Counted from the first letter of the stretch, positions 17,614 to 27,180 are shown. The stretch: DNA of 64,000 nucleotides from Bacteroidota bacterium (GCA_002746305.1 NVWV01000001.1:248001-312000); one strand, 5' to 3'. The notes: generated by a model from the letters alone, not told the origin. Made by a program: numbers and translations.

Positions 17614-19872
17614 TTAAAATGTATAATTTAAGGTTAAATAAAAGTTGATACCAAGCTCGTCTGCATAGTATCGGTTACGGTTTAAATAGTCTCTGTATGT
17701 TGTATTTAGAATGTTGTTAATGCCCAAAGCATAAAAGAGGCGAGTCTCTTTGTAATAGGCATTAAACTCGGTATTCAATAAGAAGTATCCTTCTGGAGTT
17801 GGAGCAAAGTCTTGATTTTCTTCAACTCTTTTTTGCTTAAAAGTGTATCGTGGAGATAATGACCATGTTCCATTTTTCATAGTCCAAGCTTCAGCAAAGC
17901 GATATTGAAGTTGTCCTCTTACTTGTTGAGCAGGAATGCCGTATATAAAAGTGTTCGTTTTTATGTCTTTTACAAAGACTAAAGAAGAATTAATTTGTGC
18001 TATCCAATGGCTATTGAGTAAGTAACGTAAATCAAGGTCAATACCACTATACGTAGCATCTGTTTGTAAATATTCAAAAACAGGAAATGCTCCTCGTATA
18101 CTCAATTGAGTAGAACCCGTTGGTTTCAAATAGATATAATTATTGAAATAATGAAAGTAGGGTTCCGCTTGTACACGCAGTCTATTATGATTGTACTTAA
18201 AAGCTCCAGCTATGGAGTAGCTGCGTTCTTCTTTCAACTGCTTGTCTCCAAATTCTAAAGCAGCAGAGCCATGATGAAGTCCATTACTAAACAATTCATT
18301 TATATCAGGTGCTCTAAACTTAGTAGCCAGAGATAAATGAATTTTAACATCTTCACTTACTTTTCTCCACCCACTAATATTTCCTGATAGACCGTTGTAA
18401 TTGAATTCTTCATTAATAAGTTGATTTTTTTCATAGCGATACGTCTTGGTGTTTTGAGCATCATAACGCACTCCATATTCTATCAAGTATTTATCTCTTT
18501 CAAGTGTAGCCACAGTAAAAATACCTCCTTTGTATCGGAGATAATTTGGAATGAAATAACGTCCTTTAAAAGTGTTCTGTTGCCTTTCTCCCATTCCTCC
18601 GTACTGCCATTTCCAGTTGCTTATATGTTTGCCAATTAGAAGGTTAAGTTGGTTGGTAGCTAGAGATAGGTCCAATGCAGCATCTCCATCAGTATTGTGG
18701 TCGTCAAATTCCTGTCGGTGGTTATACTGGCTCGTAAAACTAGTGGATATATCCCCTAACCGAACATTTTCTACTTCCCATTTTAGCTTTCCAGAATAGT
18801 GTTGGATCAATTGTGAAGGTGCTTGAAAACTATATGTAAATGGTCGGGTAATTAATGGTGTGTCACTGGCTAAAGCTCTATTTAAATCTGTAAGATTTCC
18901 AATATGTGAGGCACTTAAAATTCCAATACGTTGTAAGAATGCAGATCCTGTAAATGAAATTTGCTGCTTTTTCCAATGCTTGTGGAGATAGTATGTGCCA
19001 CTCCCTTGTGCAAATCCCGTATTGCTAAGATTGTAATCGGGAGCTTGAGCATCTCCATTCCTCTTCCCATTGATAGATAACCTTTGACCTAGCTTTCTTT
19101 CACTATTGTGTCTTTCAAGCTTTATTCCCAGTTGACCACCTTGCGGATTGGTTTCACCTCGAGCTATAAGTTGTATTCTGGAATACGAATTATCATCGAA
19201 TTCCGCATGCAAGATGCGTATAACCCCTCCCATAGCATCGCCACCATACAGCAATGTAGAGGCACCTTTTATAATTTCAATGCTACCGGCACCTAAAGGA
19301 TCTATCTCAGGAGCATGCTCGCTACCCCATTGTTGCCCTTCTTGTTTGCTGTCATCATTAATTATGGAAATTCTGTTGCTATGCATCCCATTGATTACGG
19401 GTTTAGCAATTGTATTTCCAGTCCGCAGAAAGGTAACGCCATTGCTGTTTTGTAATGCGTCACTAATAGAAATAGCAGCTTTTTGTTCAAGCTTTATGGA
19501 CGAGACAACTTCCTTAAGTCTAGCATCAGGCTCTTTGTTATGTTGATGGGCATAAGTGACAACTTCTTCAAAAGCATGAAGGTGATGGGGTAGGTATACT
19601 ATAATAGATGTATCCTGAGTAAGAATTAAACGTATCTGTCTTTTCTCACAGCCTACATGAGAGACGTAGAGTATATGAGTTCCTTTTGGTAAGTTATTTA
19701 ATCTGAATTGTCCGTCGATATCTGCTACAACGTTGTGGTCTTCTATTTCTAGGAGTGCTAGTCCCAATGGTTCTGATGTAGCACTATCTTGGACAATACC
19801 GGATACACTCACCTGTGTATAAGCAAGCCTGCTTATACCGAAAAGCATAAGCAAAGCGAATAAATTTCGCAT
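17614..19872 (-). CDS. TonB-dependent receptor, possibly for a metal
   Basis: A 752-residue outer-membrane receptor: signal peptide (ending AYTQ), CarboxypepD-reg-like domain (about 22-105), plug (about 120-215, with LRTGNTIAKPVINGM and IIKGASTLLYGGDAMGGV) and a 22-strand barrel ending NFYLTLNYTF. A histidine cluster HHLHAFEEVVTYAHQHNKE precedes the plug. The next gene upstream encodes a His/Cys-rich exported peptide. Together these hint at zinc or copper uptake; this is inference. It is flanked at short distance by a lipoprotein gene, forming a three-gene unit. Confidence 0.9.
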   Translation of the reverse strand: MRNLFALLMLFGISRLAYTQVSVSGIVQDSATSEPLGLALLEIEDHNVVADIDGQFRLNNLPKGTHILYVSHVGCEKRQIRLILTQDTSIIVYLPHHLHAFEEVVTYAHQHNKEPDARLKEVVSSIKLEQKAAISISDALQNSNGVTFLRTGNTIAKPVINGMHSNRISIINDDSKQEGQQWGSEHAPEIDPLGAGSIEIIKGASTLLYGGDAMGGVIRILHAEFDDNSYSRIQLIARGETNPQGGQLGIKLERHNSERKLGQRLSINGKRNGDAQAPDYNLSNTGFAQGSGTYYLHKHWKKQQISFTGSAFLQRIGILSASHIGNLTDLNRALASDTPLITRPFTYSFQAPSQLIQHYSGKLKWEVENVRLGDISTSFTSQYNHRQEFDDHNTDGDAALDLSLATNQLNLLIGKHISNWKWQYGGMGERQQNTFKGRYFIPNYLRYKGGIFTVATLERDKYLIEYGVRYDAQNTKTYRYEKNQLINEEFNYNGLSGNISGWRKVSEDVKIHLSLATKFRAPDINELFSNGLHHGSAALEFGDKQLKEERSYSIAGAFKYNHNRLRVQAEPYFHYFNNYIYLKPTGSTQLSIRGAFPVFEYLQTDATYSGIDLDLRYLLNSHWIAQINSSLVFVKDIKTNTFIYGIPAQQVRGQLQYRFAEAWTMKNGTWSLSPRYTFKQKRVEENQDFAPTPEGYFLLNTEFNAYYKETRLFYALGINNILNTTYRDYLNRNRYYADELGINFYLTLNYTF

Positions 19873-19928
19873 TATTTTTTAATTGAATTTTTTGAATGAT
19901 TAATGAAACTAAGAAACTAGAATTTTCA

Positions 19929-20231
19929 TTAAACCAAGGGAGGCCCTCTGTCTTGTATAGTAAGATTAATACTGGATAAAGAATCAGTGTTACCAGTTAA
20001 AGAATTTCTTTGTTCAAAGTGCGTAGATGTTTCGATTTCTATGGCCTCAGTAGTGAACCCATAGTTTATCAGAGTATCACATAGAGAACAATGGTGGTGC
20101 CCCTCTGGAGAGCATATATGCTCTTCCTCAGATGAACAGTGTCTGTCTTGTTCCAGGTACTGATGCGTCATATTTGTGGTCCCTACCCAAGTAAAGACAC
20201 TTAACAATAATATGGCAATCAGCTGTTTCAA
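19929..20231 (-). CDS. His/Cys-rich exported peptide, TonB-operon leader gene
   Basis: A 100-residue protein with an N-terminal signal (MKQLIAILLLSVFTWVG). Residues 31-51 hold five histidines and four cysteines, ending HHHCSLCD, a probable metal-binding site. The C-terminus reads QDRGPPLV; terminal RGPP or RAPP is also seen in small exported proteins linked to copper, such as DUF2946. The start is TTG 20229-20231, since the only later ATG would remove the signal. A consensus -7 box TAAGTTTG lies 7 bp upstream (20239-20246). It leads into the TonB receptor 56 bp downstream. Confidence 0.72.
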   Translation of the reverse strand: MKQLIAILLLSVFTWVGTTNMTHQYLEQDRHCSSEEEHICSPEGHHHCSLCDTLINYGFTTEAIEIETSTHFEQRNSLTGNTDSLSSINLTIQDRGPPLV

Positions 20232-20332
20232 CGAGGGGCAAACTTATGAACTCCAGTTGGTATTGAAGCTAATTTTTCATTAAATTAATGTTAATTCTAC
20301 TCTTCCTACTCATCAAAGGATAAAACAAGCTT

Positions 20333-21736
20333 TTAAGAATTCGCTTGTAAACTCAGGGCTCCAGTTTCGAGTACTTCGAAAAATTTCAAGATTTCTTCTT
20401 TGGAGTTATTGGCATTTATAGTAACTAATCGTACAAATTCGTCTTGCCCAAATTGACCATATCCTACCATTGCAGTTGCGTCTTCGTATAATGCAGTGCA
20501 AAGCGTTTTGGCTGGAATATTTTTGTAATTAAAACAAATGGAGATGGAGTCTGGGAAGCTATATAGGGTGTAGTCTGGATGATTTTGAACGTACTCTCGA
20601 GCAACATCCGCTAAGTAGAATTGATTGTCTACTAGTTTTTCGAGGCCTTTGTTTCCAACGGATTTCCATAGTGTCCAAAACTTTAAAGCATCATTTCTAC
20701 GACCACATTGAATACTGGTTTTACCTAGATCGAAATCATCTGCATCCGTCTGGTACAAATATTCGGCATCATTGCTAAATGATTTAGTTAGGAGTTCTTT
20801 ATGCTTGGTAACGATAATGGAACAACTCAAAGGTGTGCCCAGCATTTTATGGGCGTTGAAACTGAAACTGTCGCTTCGTTCCATACCATTAACCAAGTGT
20901 TTATATTTCTCACTGAAAATCACCCCGCCGCAATATGCTCCATCCACATGAAGCCAAAGTTTATATTTTTCGCATATATCAGCAATAGCAGCTATATCAT
21001 CAAATGCTCCCAATACAGTAGTTCCTGCGGTTGCATTTACATAAAATGGCGTGCATCCATTTTGTAGATCTTCCTCTATTTTTTGAGCAAGGTGGGTTAC
21101 GTCCATCTCACCTTTATCATTGGTATTTATGTAGCGAACATTGTCCCTTCCAATACCAGCAAATGCCGCATTTTTTGGAGTAGAATAATGTGAAGCAGAA
21201 GAAGTGTATAAGGTCATTTGGTTGGTAACTCCCTTATTTCGTGTGCTCTCTACTGCTGCATCTCTGGCCATAACTAAAGCCATGAAATTACTCATGCTTC
21301 CACCCGGAGGCATGGTGCCGTCGCCAGACTCATAACCCACAAGGCTACAAGCCTTACTTATAATTGTTTTTTCTATACCTGCTTGCGGACCTGCTACCTT
21401 ATAAGTGTACATGCTGTTGTTGAGTAATACTGCGAGTAGATCGCCCAACACAGCTTTTGGCTGTCTCCCGCCATAAAGTTGATTAAAAAATAACTTAGTT
21501 GCAGTTCTTGGGGTATGCATTACGGCATCTTCTACTAGTTTCTTCCATTCTTCTTCACCCATGCCTTCATCTTGGAAGCCAAGATTTAAATCTGAAATTA
21601 CTGATGTAGTGGGTAATGGGTTAACAACGGGTTCTTGTTGTTCTTTAATAAGTAGCTTGGAAACTAATTCATTGAAGAATTTTAATTCGTCCTGCATATA
21701 TAGGTTCAAAGGTGATATAATCTGAAGGAATTCCAA
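20333..21736 (-). CDS. PLP-dependent group II decarboxylase, likely cysteine sulfinate decarboxylase
   Basis: A fold-type I PLP enzyme of the glutamate/cysteine-sulfinate/aspartate decarboxylase group. K297 in SFSFNAHKMLG binds PLP, D265 in HVDGAYCGG pairs with the pyridine nitrogen, and PPGGSMSNFMA (143-153) is the phosphate-side loop. The run QCGRRNDALKFW and the end GYGQFGQDEFVRLV are close to animal cysteine sulfinate decarboxylase. Cysteine dioxygenase, which makes cysteine sulfinate, is encoded divergently 59 bp away, so hypotaurine formation is the best guess. Aspartate decarboxylation is the main alternative. The ATG at residue 14 could also be the start. Confidence 0.85.
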   Translation of the reverse strand: MEFLQIISPLNLYMQDELKFFNELVSKLLIKEQQEPVVNPLPTTSVISDLNLGFQDEGMGEEEWKKLVEDAVMHTPRTATKLFFNQLYGGRQPKAVLGDLLAVLLNNSMYTYKVAGPQAGIEKTIISKACSLVGYESGDGTMPPGGSMSNFMALVMARDAAVESTRNKGVTNQMTLYTSSASHYSTPKNAAFAGIGRDNVRYINTNDKGEMDVTHLAQKIEEDLQNGCTPFYVNATAGTTVLGAFDDIAAIADICEKYKLWLHVDGAYCGGVIFSEKYKHLVNGMERSDSFSFNAHKMLGTPLSCSIIVTKHKELLTKSFSNDAEYLYQTDADDFDLGKTSIQCGRRNDALKFWTLWKSVGNKGLEKLVDNQFYLADVAREYVQNHPDYTLYSFPDSISICFNYKNIPAKTLCTALYEDATAMVGYGQFGQDEFVRLVTINANNSKEEILKFFEVLETGALSLQANS

Positions 21737-21775
21737 CTTAATAGGAGTGTTTATGCCCTAACAATCATATAAACG

Positions 21776-21783
21776 TATATTTG
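21776..21783 (+). promoter_or_regulatory. -7 promoter box of cysteine dioxygenase gene
   Basis: TATATTTG matches the Bacteroidota sigma-A -7 consensus TAnnTTTG and ends 12 bp before the ATG at 21796. The -33 element is weak (TTTA near 21750). Leader RNA would be only a few bases. Confidence 0.5.
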
Positions 21784-21795
21784 ACCCACTTAAAC

Positions 21796-22344
21796 ATGAG
21801 TTTTAGTAAATTATCCAAAAATCACATTTCTAACCTCTCCGAATTAGTGATTTCTTTACAACGAGGGGAATATGAAAATGTCTTATCACAGACGGAACAA
21901 ATTGACATTCCAATCGAGGATCTTTTGCCTTATATCAATTGGAAAGCAGAACGCTATACCCGTAATTGTGTTGCTCGAGATGAATACTTTGAATTGATTT
22001 TACTGTGTTGGGAAAAAGGTCAGAAGACCGCAATACACTGTCATGATGAGCAAGAGTGTTGGGTTAAAGTAATTTTTGGGAGTTTTGCAGAAGTGATATA
22101 TACCCATGATGAAGAGGCTGGTGAAATGGAATATGAATCCTCTGAGGTTTTGTCAGAGAATGAAGTGACTTCCATAATTGAATCCAAGTTTTTTCATAGT
22201 CTAGAAAATGTCAATAGTGGTCGTTCCATGAGTTTACATTTATATATGAGACCTATCGCAAAATGCAGAGTTTACAATAAGCAAACCAAGCAACTAGAAA
22301 TGAAGGAACTCAGCTACGATTCCTTATCTGGTAAGAGACTCTAG
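21796..22344 (+). CDS. cdo: cysteine dioxygenase, eukaryote-like active site
   Basis: A cupin iron enzyme that oxidises cysteine to cysteine sulfinate. Iron ligands are H81 and H83 (AIHCHDE) and H134 (FFHSLEN). Substrate-binding Y54-T55-R56-N57 and the S146-L147-H148-L149-Y150 run match rat residues 58-61 and 153-157. C88 corresponds to rat Cys93, which crosslinks to Tyr157 in animals; most bacterial enzymes have glycine there. So both halves of the Cys-Tyr cofactor are present. I start at ATG 21796 rather than TTG 21781. The divergent neighbour is a probable cysteine sulfinate decarboxylase. Confidence 0.92.
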   Translation: MSFSKLSKNHISNLSELVISLQRGEYENVLSQTEQIDIPIEDLLPYINWKAERYTRNCVARDEYFELILLCWEKGQKTAIHCHDEQECWVKVIFGSFAEVIYTHDEEAGEMEYESSEVLSENEVTSIIESKFFHSLENVNSGRSMSLHLYMRPIAKCRVYNKQTKQLEMKELSYDSLSGKRL

Positions 22345-22351
22345 GTTTATT

Positions 22352-23158
22352 CTAGAAGTGTTTCAAGTCAGAGGAATTGAATCCCCATTCTGGAGTAGTT
22401 AAGTCACCCTCTTTTAAGGAAAACCATGGGCTTTCGGCTGAGGATAATGGATTGATTAAGATTTGAGTATCCTGAGCTGGCATATAACTCTGAGCTAGCA
22501 TAAAGACTTTGTTCCCCAAAGTATCTGCTGCCATATTTACTACAATTACTGCATGACCATAAGGCCTTCCTTTTTGTACAAAGACATCACCTATTTGCAT
22601 TTGAAATATCGGACGTTGTTTTAATTCATCGCACATTGAACCCGTGTTGGCATAGGAGAAAATGTATTTCATGTACTTTCTGAATTTAGCGTAACTGTAA
22701 TCTCCCTTTGCATAATCCTTAAAATAACGAGGTTTACCATCGGATAAAAAATTGAACTTAATTTCATCGAATTTACCTTGATGAAAAAGATGTTCACCTC
22801 GAAGTCTCATAACAGCGTCAGCACATTGCTGTAAGTCAACAGGGTCAATGTCCATGTCGACTACGGAGCAGTAGACTCCATAATTGGCTTTGGTGCTTCC
22901 TTCATAATATTTCACCTCTGTTCCCATCGGTTTCAGAGGTAAGTTTTGAAGATATGATGCAAATGATTTTTCACTTGAAGCAAATGTTATAAATCCTTCA
23001 GGGGCCAGAAATCTATTTTGAATGGTTGTAGCTGAACTGTCACAAGTGATTTTTATTAGAGTAGTAGTTGTATCTCTACTTTCTGAAGTATTTGTATTTT
23101 GGCTTGAGTTAGTGCATCCTAGTAAAGCGACTATAAAGCTTAAGTATAAAGTAGGCAT
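22352..23158 (-). CDS. DUF4846-family lipoprotein
   Basis: A 268-residue lipoprotein (lipobox ALLGC, cysteine at residue 15). The mature domain matches my memory of DUF4846: an early APEGF motif, a middle CADAVMRLRGEHLF region, and the C-terminal core GDVFVQKGRPYGHAVIVVNM followed by AQSYMPAQDTQIL. The GHA...AQSYMPAQ core resembles a cysteine-less hydrolase fold, but no function is known. It is convergent with cysteine dioxygenase (7-bp gap) and divergent from the outer-membrane protein at 23242. Confidence 0.85.
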   Translation of the reverse strand: MPTLYLSFIVALLGCTNSSQNTNTSESRDTTTTLIKITCDSSATTIQNRFLAPEGFITFASSEKSFASYLQNLPLKPMGTEVKYYEGSTKANYGVYCSVVDMDIDPVDLQQCADAVMRLRGEHLFHQGKFDEIKFNFLSDGKPRYFKDYAKGDYSYAKFRKYMKYIFSYANTGSMCDELKQRPIFQMQIGDVFVQKGRPYGHAVIVVNMAADTLGNKVFMLAQSYMPAQDTQILINPLSSAESPWFSLKEGDLTTPEWGFNSSDLKHF

Positions 23159-23241
23159 ATATCTTTAAACATCTTTATTTGGTCAAATATTGTGAGTTGG
23201 AGGAAATCAAAACAGCATTAGCTTTGTCTTCTAATTGTAAC

Positions 23242-26049
23242 ATGAAACACATACTATCATTTTGGCTTGTATTGGTATCCATTATTTCCTTTGGTCAAAC
23301 AACATACCCTTTGGGAGGTAAGCTTAAACATGCCATTACAAAGGAGCCAATTGTAGGGGCAACCATTTTTGTGGTGGCACGGGATAGCAGTTTGGCAGGG
23401 GGAACTGTCTCTAATGCTAAAGGTCAGTTTAACTTGGATTTGAAAAGAGGTGGATACAAGATTAAAATTAGTTATTTGGGTTTAGAACCATATGAAGAAG
23501 AGATTCGGCATTGGAGAGATGACTATCTCGGAACTATATATATGTCAGAAACTACTTCAGAACTAAAGGGAGTAGATATAAAACAACAAGCGGTTCAAGC
23601 TACTGTACAAGGAGATACAACAACCTATAATGCCAAAGCTTATAAAACCAATCAAAATGCAAGTGCACAGGATTTATTGGAAAAGATGCCCGGTGTTCAG
23701 GATGTAAACGGGGAGATACGGGCTCAAGGTGAAAAAGTACAACAAGTATTGGTAGACGGAAAGATTTTTTTTGGGCAAGATCCTAAAACGGCTTTGGCAA
23801 CATTGCCTGCAGAGGTAGTAGATAAGATTCAAATATTTGATGATCAGAGTGAGCAGAGCAAGGCAAGTGGTGTAGATGACGGTACCCGTATTAAAACGAT
23901 AAATATTATTACCAAGATAAATATGAGGAATGGGGAGTTTGGTAAAGTGTATGCAGGCTATGGCTCCGATGAAAAGTATAGTGTAGGGGTTAGTATCAAT
24001 ATGTTTCGAGGAGATCGTAGACTTTCACTATTGGGGCAGGTTAATAATATCAATCAACAAAACTTTAGCACTGAGGATCTACTGGGAGTCGTGGGGGATA
24101 ATAGTGGTGGAAGAAAGAGAAGAGGTGGTCATGGGCCCGGAGGAAAAAGGCCTTCATTTCTAAGTGGTTTTGCAGCAGGAGGGAGTGCAAATGATTTTTC
24201 AGTAAGTTCTGTAGGTGGAATAACTAAGACAATAGCAGGAGGAGCGAACTATCAAGATAAGTGGGGGAAGAAGATAGATGTAAGTGGAAGTTATTTTATC
24301 AATCAAGGAGTGAATGAATCCATTAATAATACCTATCAACTGTATTACTTAGGACAGACTAGTGGACAAGAGTATACCGAAAAAGATTCGAGTAATAGCA
24401 CAAACCTAAATCACAAATTCAATGCGAAGATGGTATACAAGGTGAATCAAAAGATGTCTTTTTATTATGTGCCATCAGTGACCATTCAGCAAAATGAAGG
24501 TAATACATTCCTGAAAGGGTCAACGACACAAGAAGGAGCTGTGCTCAATGCTCTGACACAGACGTTTAGTAGTGATTTGTCAGCTCTTAAAATGAGTAAT
24601 AATTTGATGTTCAGATTAAATGGGGAGAAACGAGGTAGAAGCCTTTTTATTCAAGTGAAGAATGACGTGGATAGAACTGATGGGGATAATCAATTGAATG
24701 CAGTAAACAGTGATATTCTTAATGTGATGTCCAACATAGATCAAATAGGTGACTTGGATGAAGATTTAGATGGATGGAAAACAAGTGTAATGTGGAGTGA
24801 ACCCATTGGTGATAAAGGTTTGGGGACATTTTTTAGTTACGATTTTGACAATAGCCGAGCAACTCAAAATCTTAGGACGATTAGTGGGGTAATAGCTCCA
24901 AATGTTGGTACATATGATTCCTCAATATCTTCGACGTATAACAACGATTGGAATACCCATACTGCGGGTTTAGGAATGCGTAAATTTAGTCGTAAGGGTG
25001 GATTTGTCGCAAGAGTTAAGTTTGAATCTGCTGCTTTAGACAATACCCAAACCGTACCATTTGATGAGAAAGTAAACCAAACATATAACAATCTTCTCCC
25101 TTTTGTTTTGTACAGGGCTCGACTAAAGAATAAAGCCTCCTGGTTTAATATGTATAGAACCTATACCACAAAGCCGCAAGCGAGTCAGTTATCTCAAACC
25201 GTGAACAACAGTAACATCTTACAATTGACTACAGGAAATAGTGGACTTACACAACAATATGGACATTGGTTTATGAGTAAATATAACAAGGCTAATGTAT
25301 CTAAGAGTACCATTTTTTATGCTATGATTAACGGAGGTTTGAGCAATAATTATATAGGTCAAAGTACATACACGGCACATGCTGATACGATTTATAATGG
25401 AGTGGCTTTGACTAGAGGTAGTCAGTTAGTTAACCCTGTAAATGTTGATGGTCAGTACACTGCAAATGCCTTTGTAACCTACGGCTTTCCAGTAAAAAAA
25501 CTAAAGAGTAACCTGAATTTTAATCTCTCTACGGGCATCACTAATATCCCGTCTCTGATTAACGATAGAAAGTCGAACACCTTAAATCAAAATTATGGTG
25601 TTGGATTTGTGTTAAGTTCAAACATAAGTGAGAATATAGATTTTACCATTTCGTCTGAGTCCAATTTTGTACAATCCACAAATTCATTGAATAGTGATTT
25701 GAACAATCAGTATTTAGTGCAAACAAGCAAGATAAAGTACGATTGGATTATGCCAAAGGGACTTACCTTTCGTACTCAATTGCAACACCAGGAATATTTT
25801 GGACTAAGTGATTTTCTAGACAATCGTGTGTTGCTTTGGACAGCAGGTATTGGCAAGCAACTTTTTAAGAATAAGCGAGGTGAAATACAACTGAGTGTGT
25901 ATGACATCTTAGGTCAAAATAATAATGTGTCCCAAAATTTTTATGATAGTTACTATGAAGAAACAAATAGTAATGTTTTGACTCGTTATGTCATGCTATC
26001 CTTTTCCTACAACATTAGAAAATTTAGAGAGGATAAAGTGGAGGAGTAG
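23242..26049 (+). CDS. outer-membrane beta-barrel protein, TonB-receptor-like
   Basis: A 935-residue outer-membrane protein. The signal peptide MKHILSFWLVLVSIISFGQ is followed by a CarboxypepD-reg-like domain (about 25-105), a plug-like region (DLLEKMPGVQDVNGEI, then QQVLVDGKIFFGQDP) and a long barrel of the OMP_b-brl_3 kind ending MLSFSYNIRKF. A basic glycine-rich loop (about 290-310, RKRRGGHGPGGKRP) is unusual. I start at ATG 23242; the 21 codons before it (from 23179) would put a tail in front of the signal peptide. The substrate is unknown. No partner SusD-like gene is present. Confidence 0.88.
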   Translation: MKHILSFWLVLVSIISFGQTTYPLGGKLKHAITKEPIVGATIFVVARDSSLAGGTVSNAKGQFNLDLKRGGYKIKISYLGLEPYEEEIRHWRDDYLGTIYMSETTSELKGVDIKQQAVQATVQGDTTTYNAKAYKTNQNASAQDLLEKMPGVQDVNGEIRAQGEKVQQVLVDGKIFFGQDPKTALATLPAEVVDKIQIFDDQSEQSKASGVDDGTRIKTINIITKINMRNGEFGKVYAGYGSDEKYSVGVSINMFRGDRRLSLLGQVNNINQQNFSTEDLLGVVGDNSGGRKRRGGHGPGGKRPSFLSGFAAGGSANDFSVSSVGGITKTIAGGANYQDKWGKKIDVSGSYFINQGVNESINNTYQLYYLGQTSGQEYTEKDSSNSTNLNHKFNAKMVYKVNQKMSFYYVPSVTIQQNEGNTFLKGSTTQEGAVLNALTQTFSSDLSALKMSNNLMFRLNGEKRGRSLFIQVKNDVDRTDGDNQLNAVNSDILNVMSNIDQIGDLDEDLDGWKTSVMWSEPIGDKGLGTFFSYDFDNSRATQNLRTISGVIAPNVGTYDSSISSTYNNDWNTHTAGLGMRKFSRKGGFVARVKFESAALDNTQTVPFDEKVNQTYNNLLPFVLYRARLKNKASWFNMYRTYTTKPQASQLSQTVNNSNILQLTTGNSGLTQQYGHWFMSKYNKANVSKSTIFYAMINGGLSNNYIGQSTYTAHADTIYNGVALTRGSQLVNPVNVDGQYTANAFVTYGFPVKKLKSNLNFNLSTGITNIPSLINDRKSNTLNQNYGVGFVLSSNISENIDFTISSESNFVQSTNSLNSDLNNQYLVQTSKIKYDWIMPKGLTFRTQLQHQEYFGLSDFLDNRVLLWTAGIGKQLFKNKRGEIQLSVYDILGQNNNVSQNFYDSYYEETNSNVLTRYVMLSFSYNIRKFREDKVEE

Positions 26050-26088
26050 AGGTGAAACTCGTTAATTAGATAGACACATCTTTCAGAA

Positions 26089-26784
26089 TTAATCCCACCA
26101 AAAAAATAGTGTTTTGCTTTGAGCCATTTCTCTAGCGAGTTCATCTACAGCTCCTGTGCCTTGGTCTACCACGTCAGGACACACCTCATATACCTCGTCT
26201 GCGAGAGTATTCCAGTTAACATTGGTCTTTTTAATTCTGAACTCACACCAATCGTACGATGCTCCAATAAACTGTAGGTCTAGTTGTTTATCAAATCTTT
26301 CAATAATAGAAATCAGACTATCGTTGTCAATATCCCAATTGATACCATTGGTCTGAACAGCTTTTAAAATTTCAGACTTGTTAATTGTTTTTACTACGGC
26401 TATTTTATCTTTAGAATCATTCAGTCCAAAGTTATTTTCACGCATAAAGATAGTGTAACCTTTTGCATGGAACTCATCGTTTAGGTTTTCTATTAGATCA
26501 GCCGATTTTGAATTTACTTCATTAAAAGTGAGACCTGAAAGAATTGGAGGAGTTCCATTGTGCCATTTAACTTCAGTCTCGTTGAGTACCGCCATGTCAG
26601 GTTCTTCAGGCACGAAAATTTTAAAACTGTCAGAATTGTATAGGCGGATAGAGGAAATTATGGTGGTATCAAAACCTGTATTTTGGCAAAATGTCCTCTC
26701 ACCATCTGTTAAAATATAGTCTGAAGAAGTTGTGGAACAGGAGAGTAAACAGGCCGTAACGATTAGGAATAGAATGTTTTTCAT
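26089..26784 (-). CDS. DUF4253-domain lipoprotein
   Basis: A 231-residue lipoprotein (signal ending CLLSC, cysteine near residue 16). The C-terminal half matches DUF4253: IGASYDWCEFRI, then EVCPDVVDQGTG and the end KTLFFWWD. That family is usually cytoplasmic and linked with SMI1/KNR4-type or toxin-immunity contexts; here it is on a lipid anchor. It lies 18 bp downstream of a DUF3703 gene on the same strand, so they are likely cotranscribed. Function unknown. Confidence 0.8.
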   Translation of the reverse strand: MKNILFLIVTACLLSCSTTSSDYILTDGERTFCQNTGFDTTIISSIRLYNSDSFKIFVPEEPDMAVLNETEVKWHNGTPPILSGLTFNEVNSKSADLIENLNDEFHAKGYTIFMRENNFGLNDSKDKIAVVKTINKSEILKAVQTNGINWDIDNDSLISIIERFDKQLDLQFIGASYDWCEFRIKKTNVNWNTLADEVYEVCPDVVDQGTGAVDELAREMAQSKTLFFWWD

Positions 26785-26802
26785 AAAAAATGGATATAGA
26801 AT

Positions 26803-27180
26803 CTAGTTTGTGGAGATTTCTGCGGTGTCAAAGATATCTTGAAGTTCCTGATCAATAGGAAAAGGTTTTAAGGGAGGTACATTAGCTCCTCCGGGGTTTC
26901 CCACAGGTACTTTTCCTACAAAAGATTTTATTCCTCCAAATATTAAACGGGGTATTTGTCCAAGAATTTCCTTGATACTCTTTATTTTGAACCCAAACAG
27001 AAGCATTTTCCAATGTACATAGGAGTGAGCAAATGGATATCGTTGCCCAATAATATGAGCTCGCTCCAAGTGGTGCCATGCAGTTGATAAGCTTCCCGTT
27101 TTGTATTGTTTGAGGTATTCCATTAGTTCCGAATCGAAATACGGTTTGAGCGGTACTGGAAGTGTGGTGTATAGTTTCAT
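26803..27180 (-). CDS. DUF3703-family protein
   Basis: A 125-residue protein matching DUF3703: AWHHLERAHIIGQ, then HSYVHWKMLLFGF, EILGQIPRLIFGG and VPVGNPGGANV. The histidine-rich helical core suggests metal or heme contact, but no activity is established for the family. I start at MKLYTT (ATG 27178-27180); the long frame to 27318 crosses the promoter region of the divergent gene and is not used. The DUF4253 lipoprotein gene follows. Confidence 0.83.
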   Translation of the reverse strand: MKLYTTLPVPLKPYFDSELMEYLKQYKTGSLSTAWHHLERAHIIGQRYPFAHSYVHWKMLLFGFKIKSIKEILGQIPRLIFGGIKSFVGKVPVGNPGGANVPPLKPFPIDQELQDIFDTAEISTN

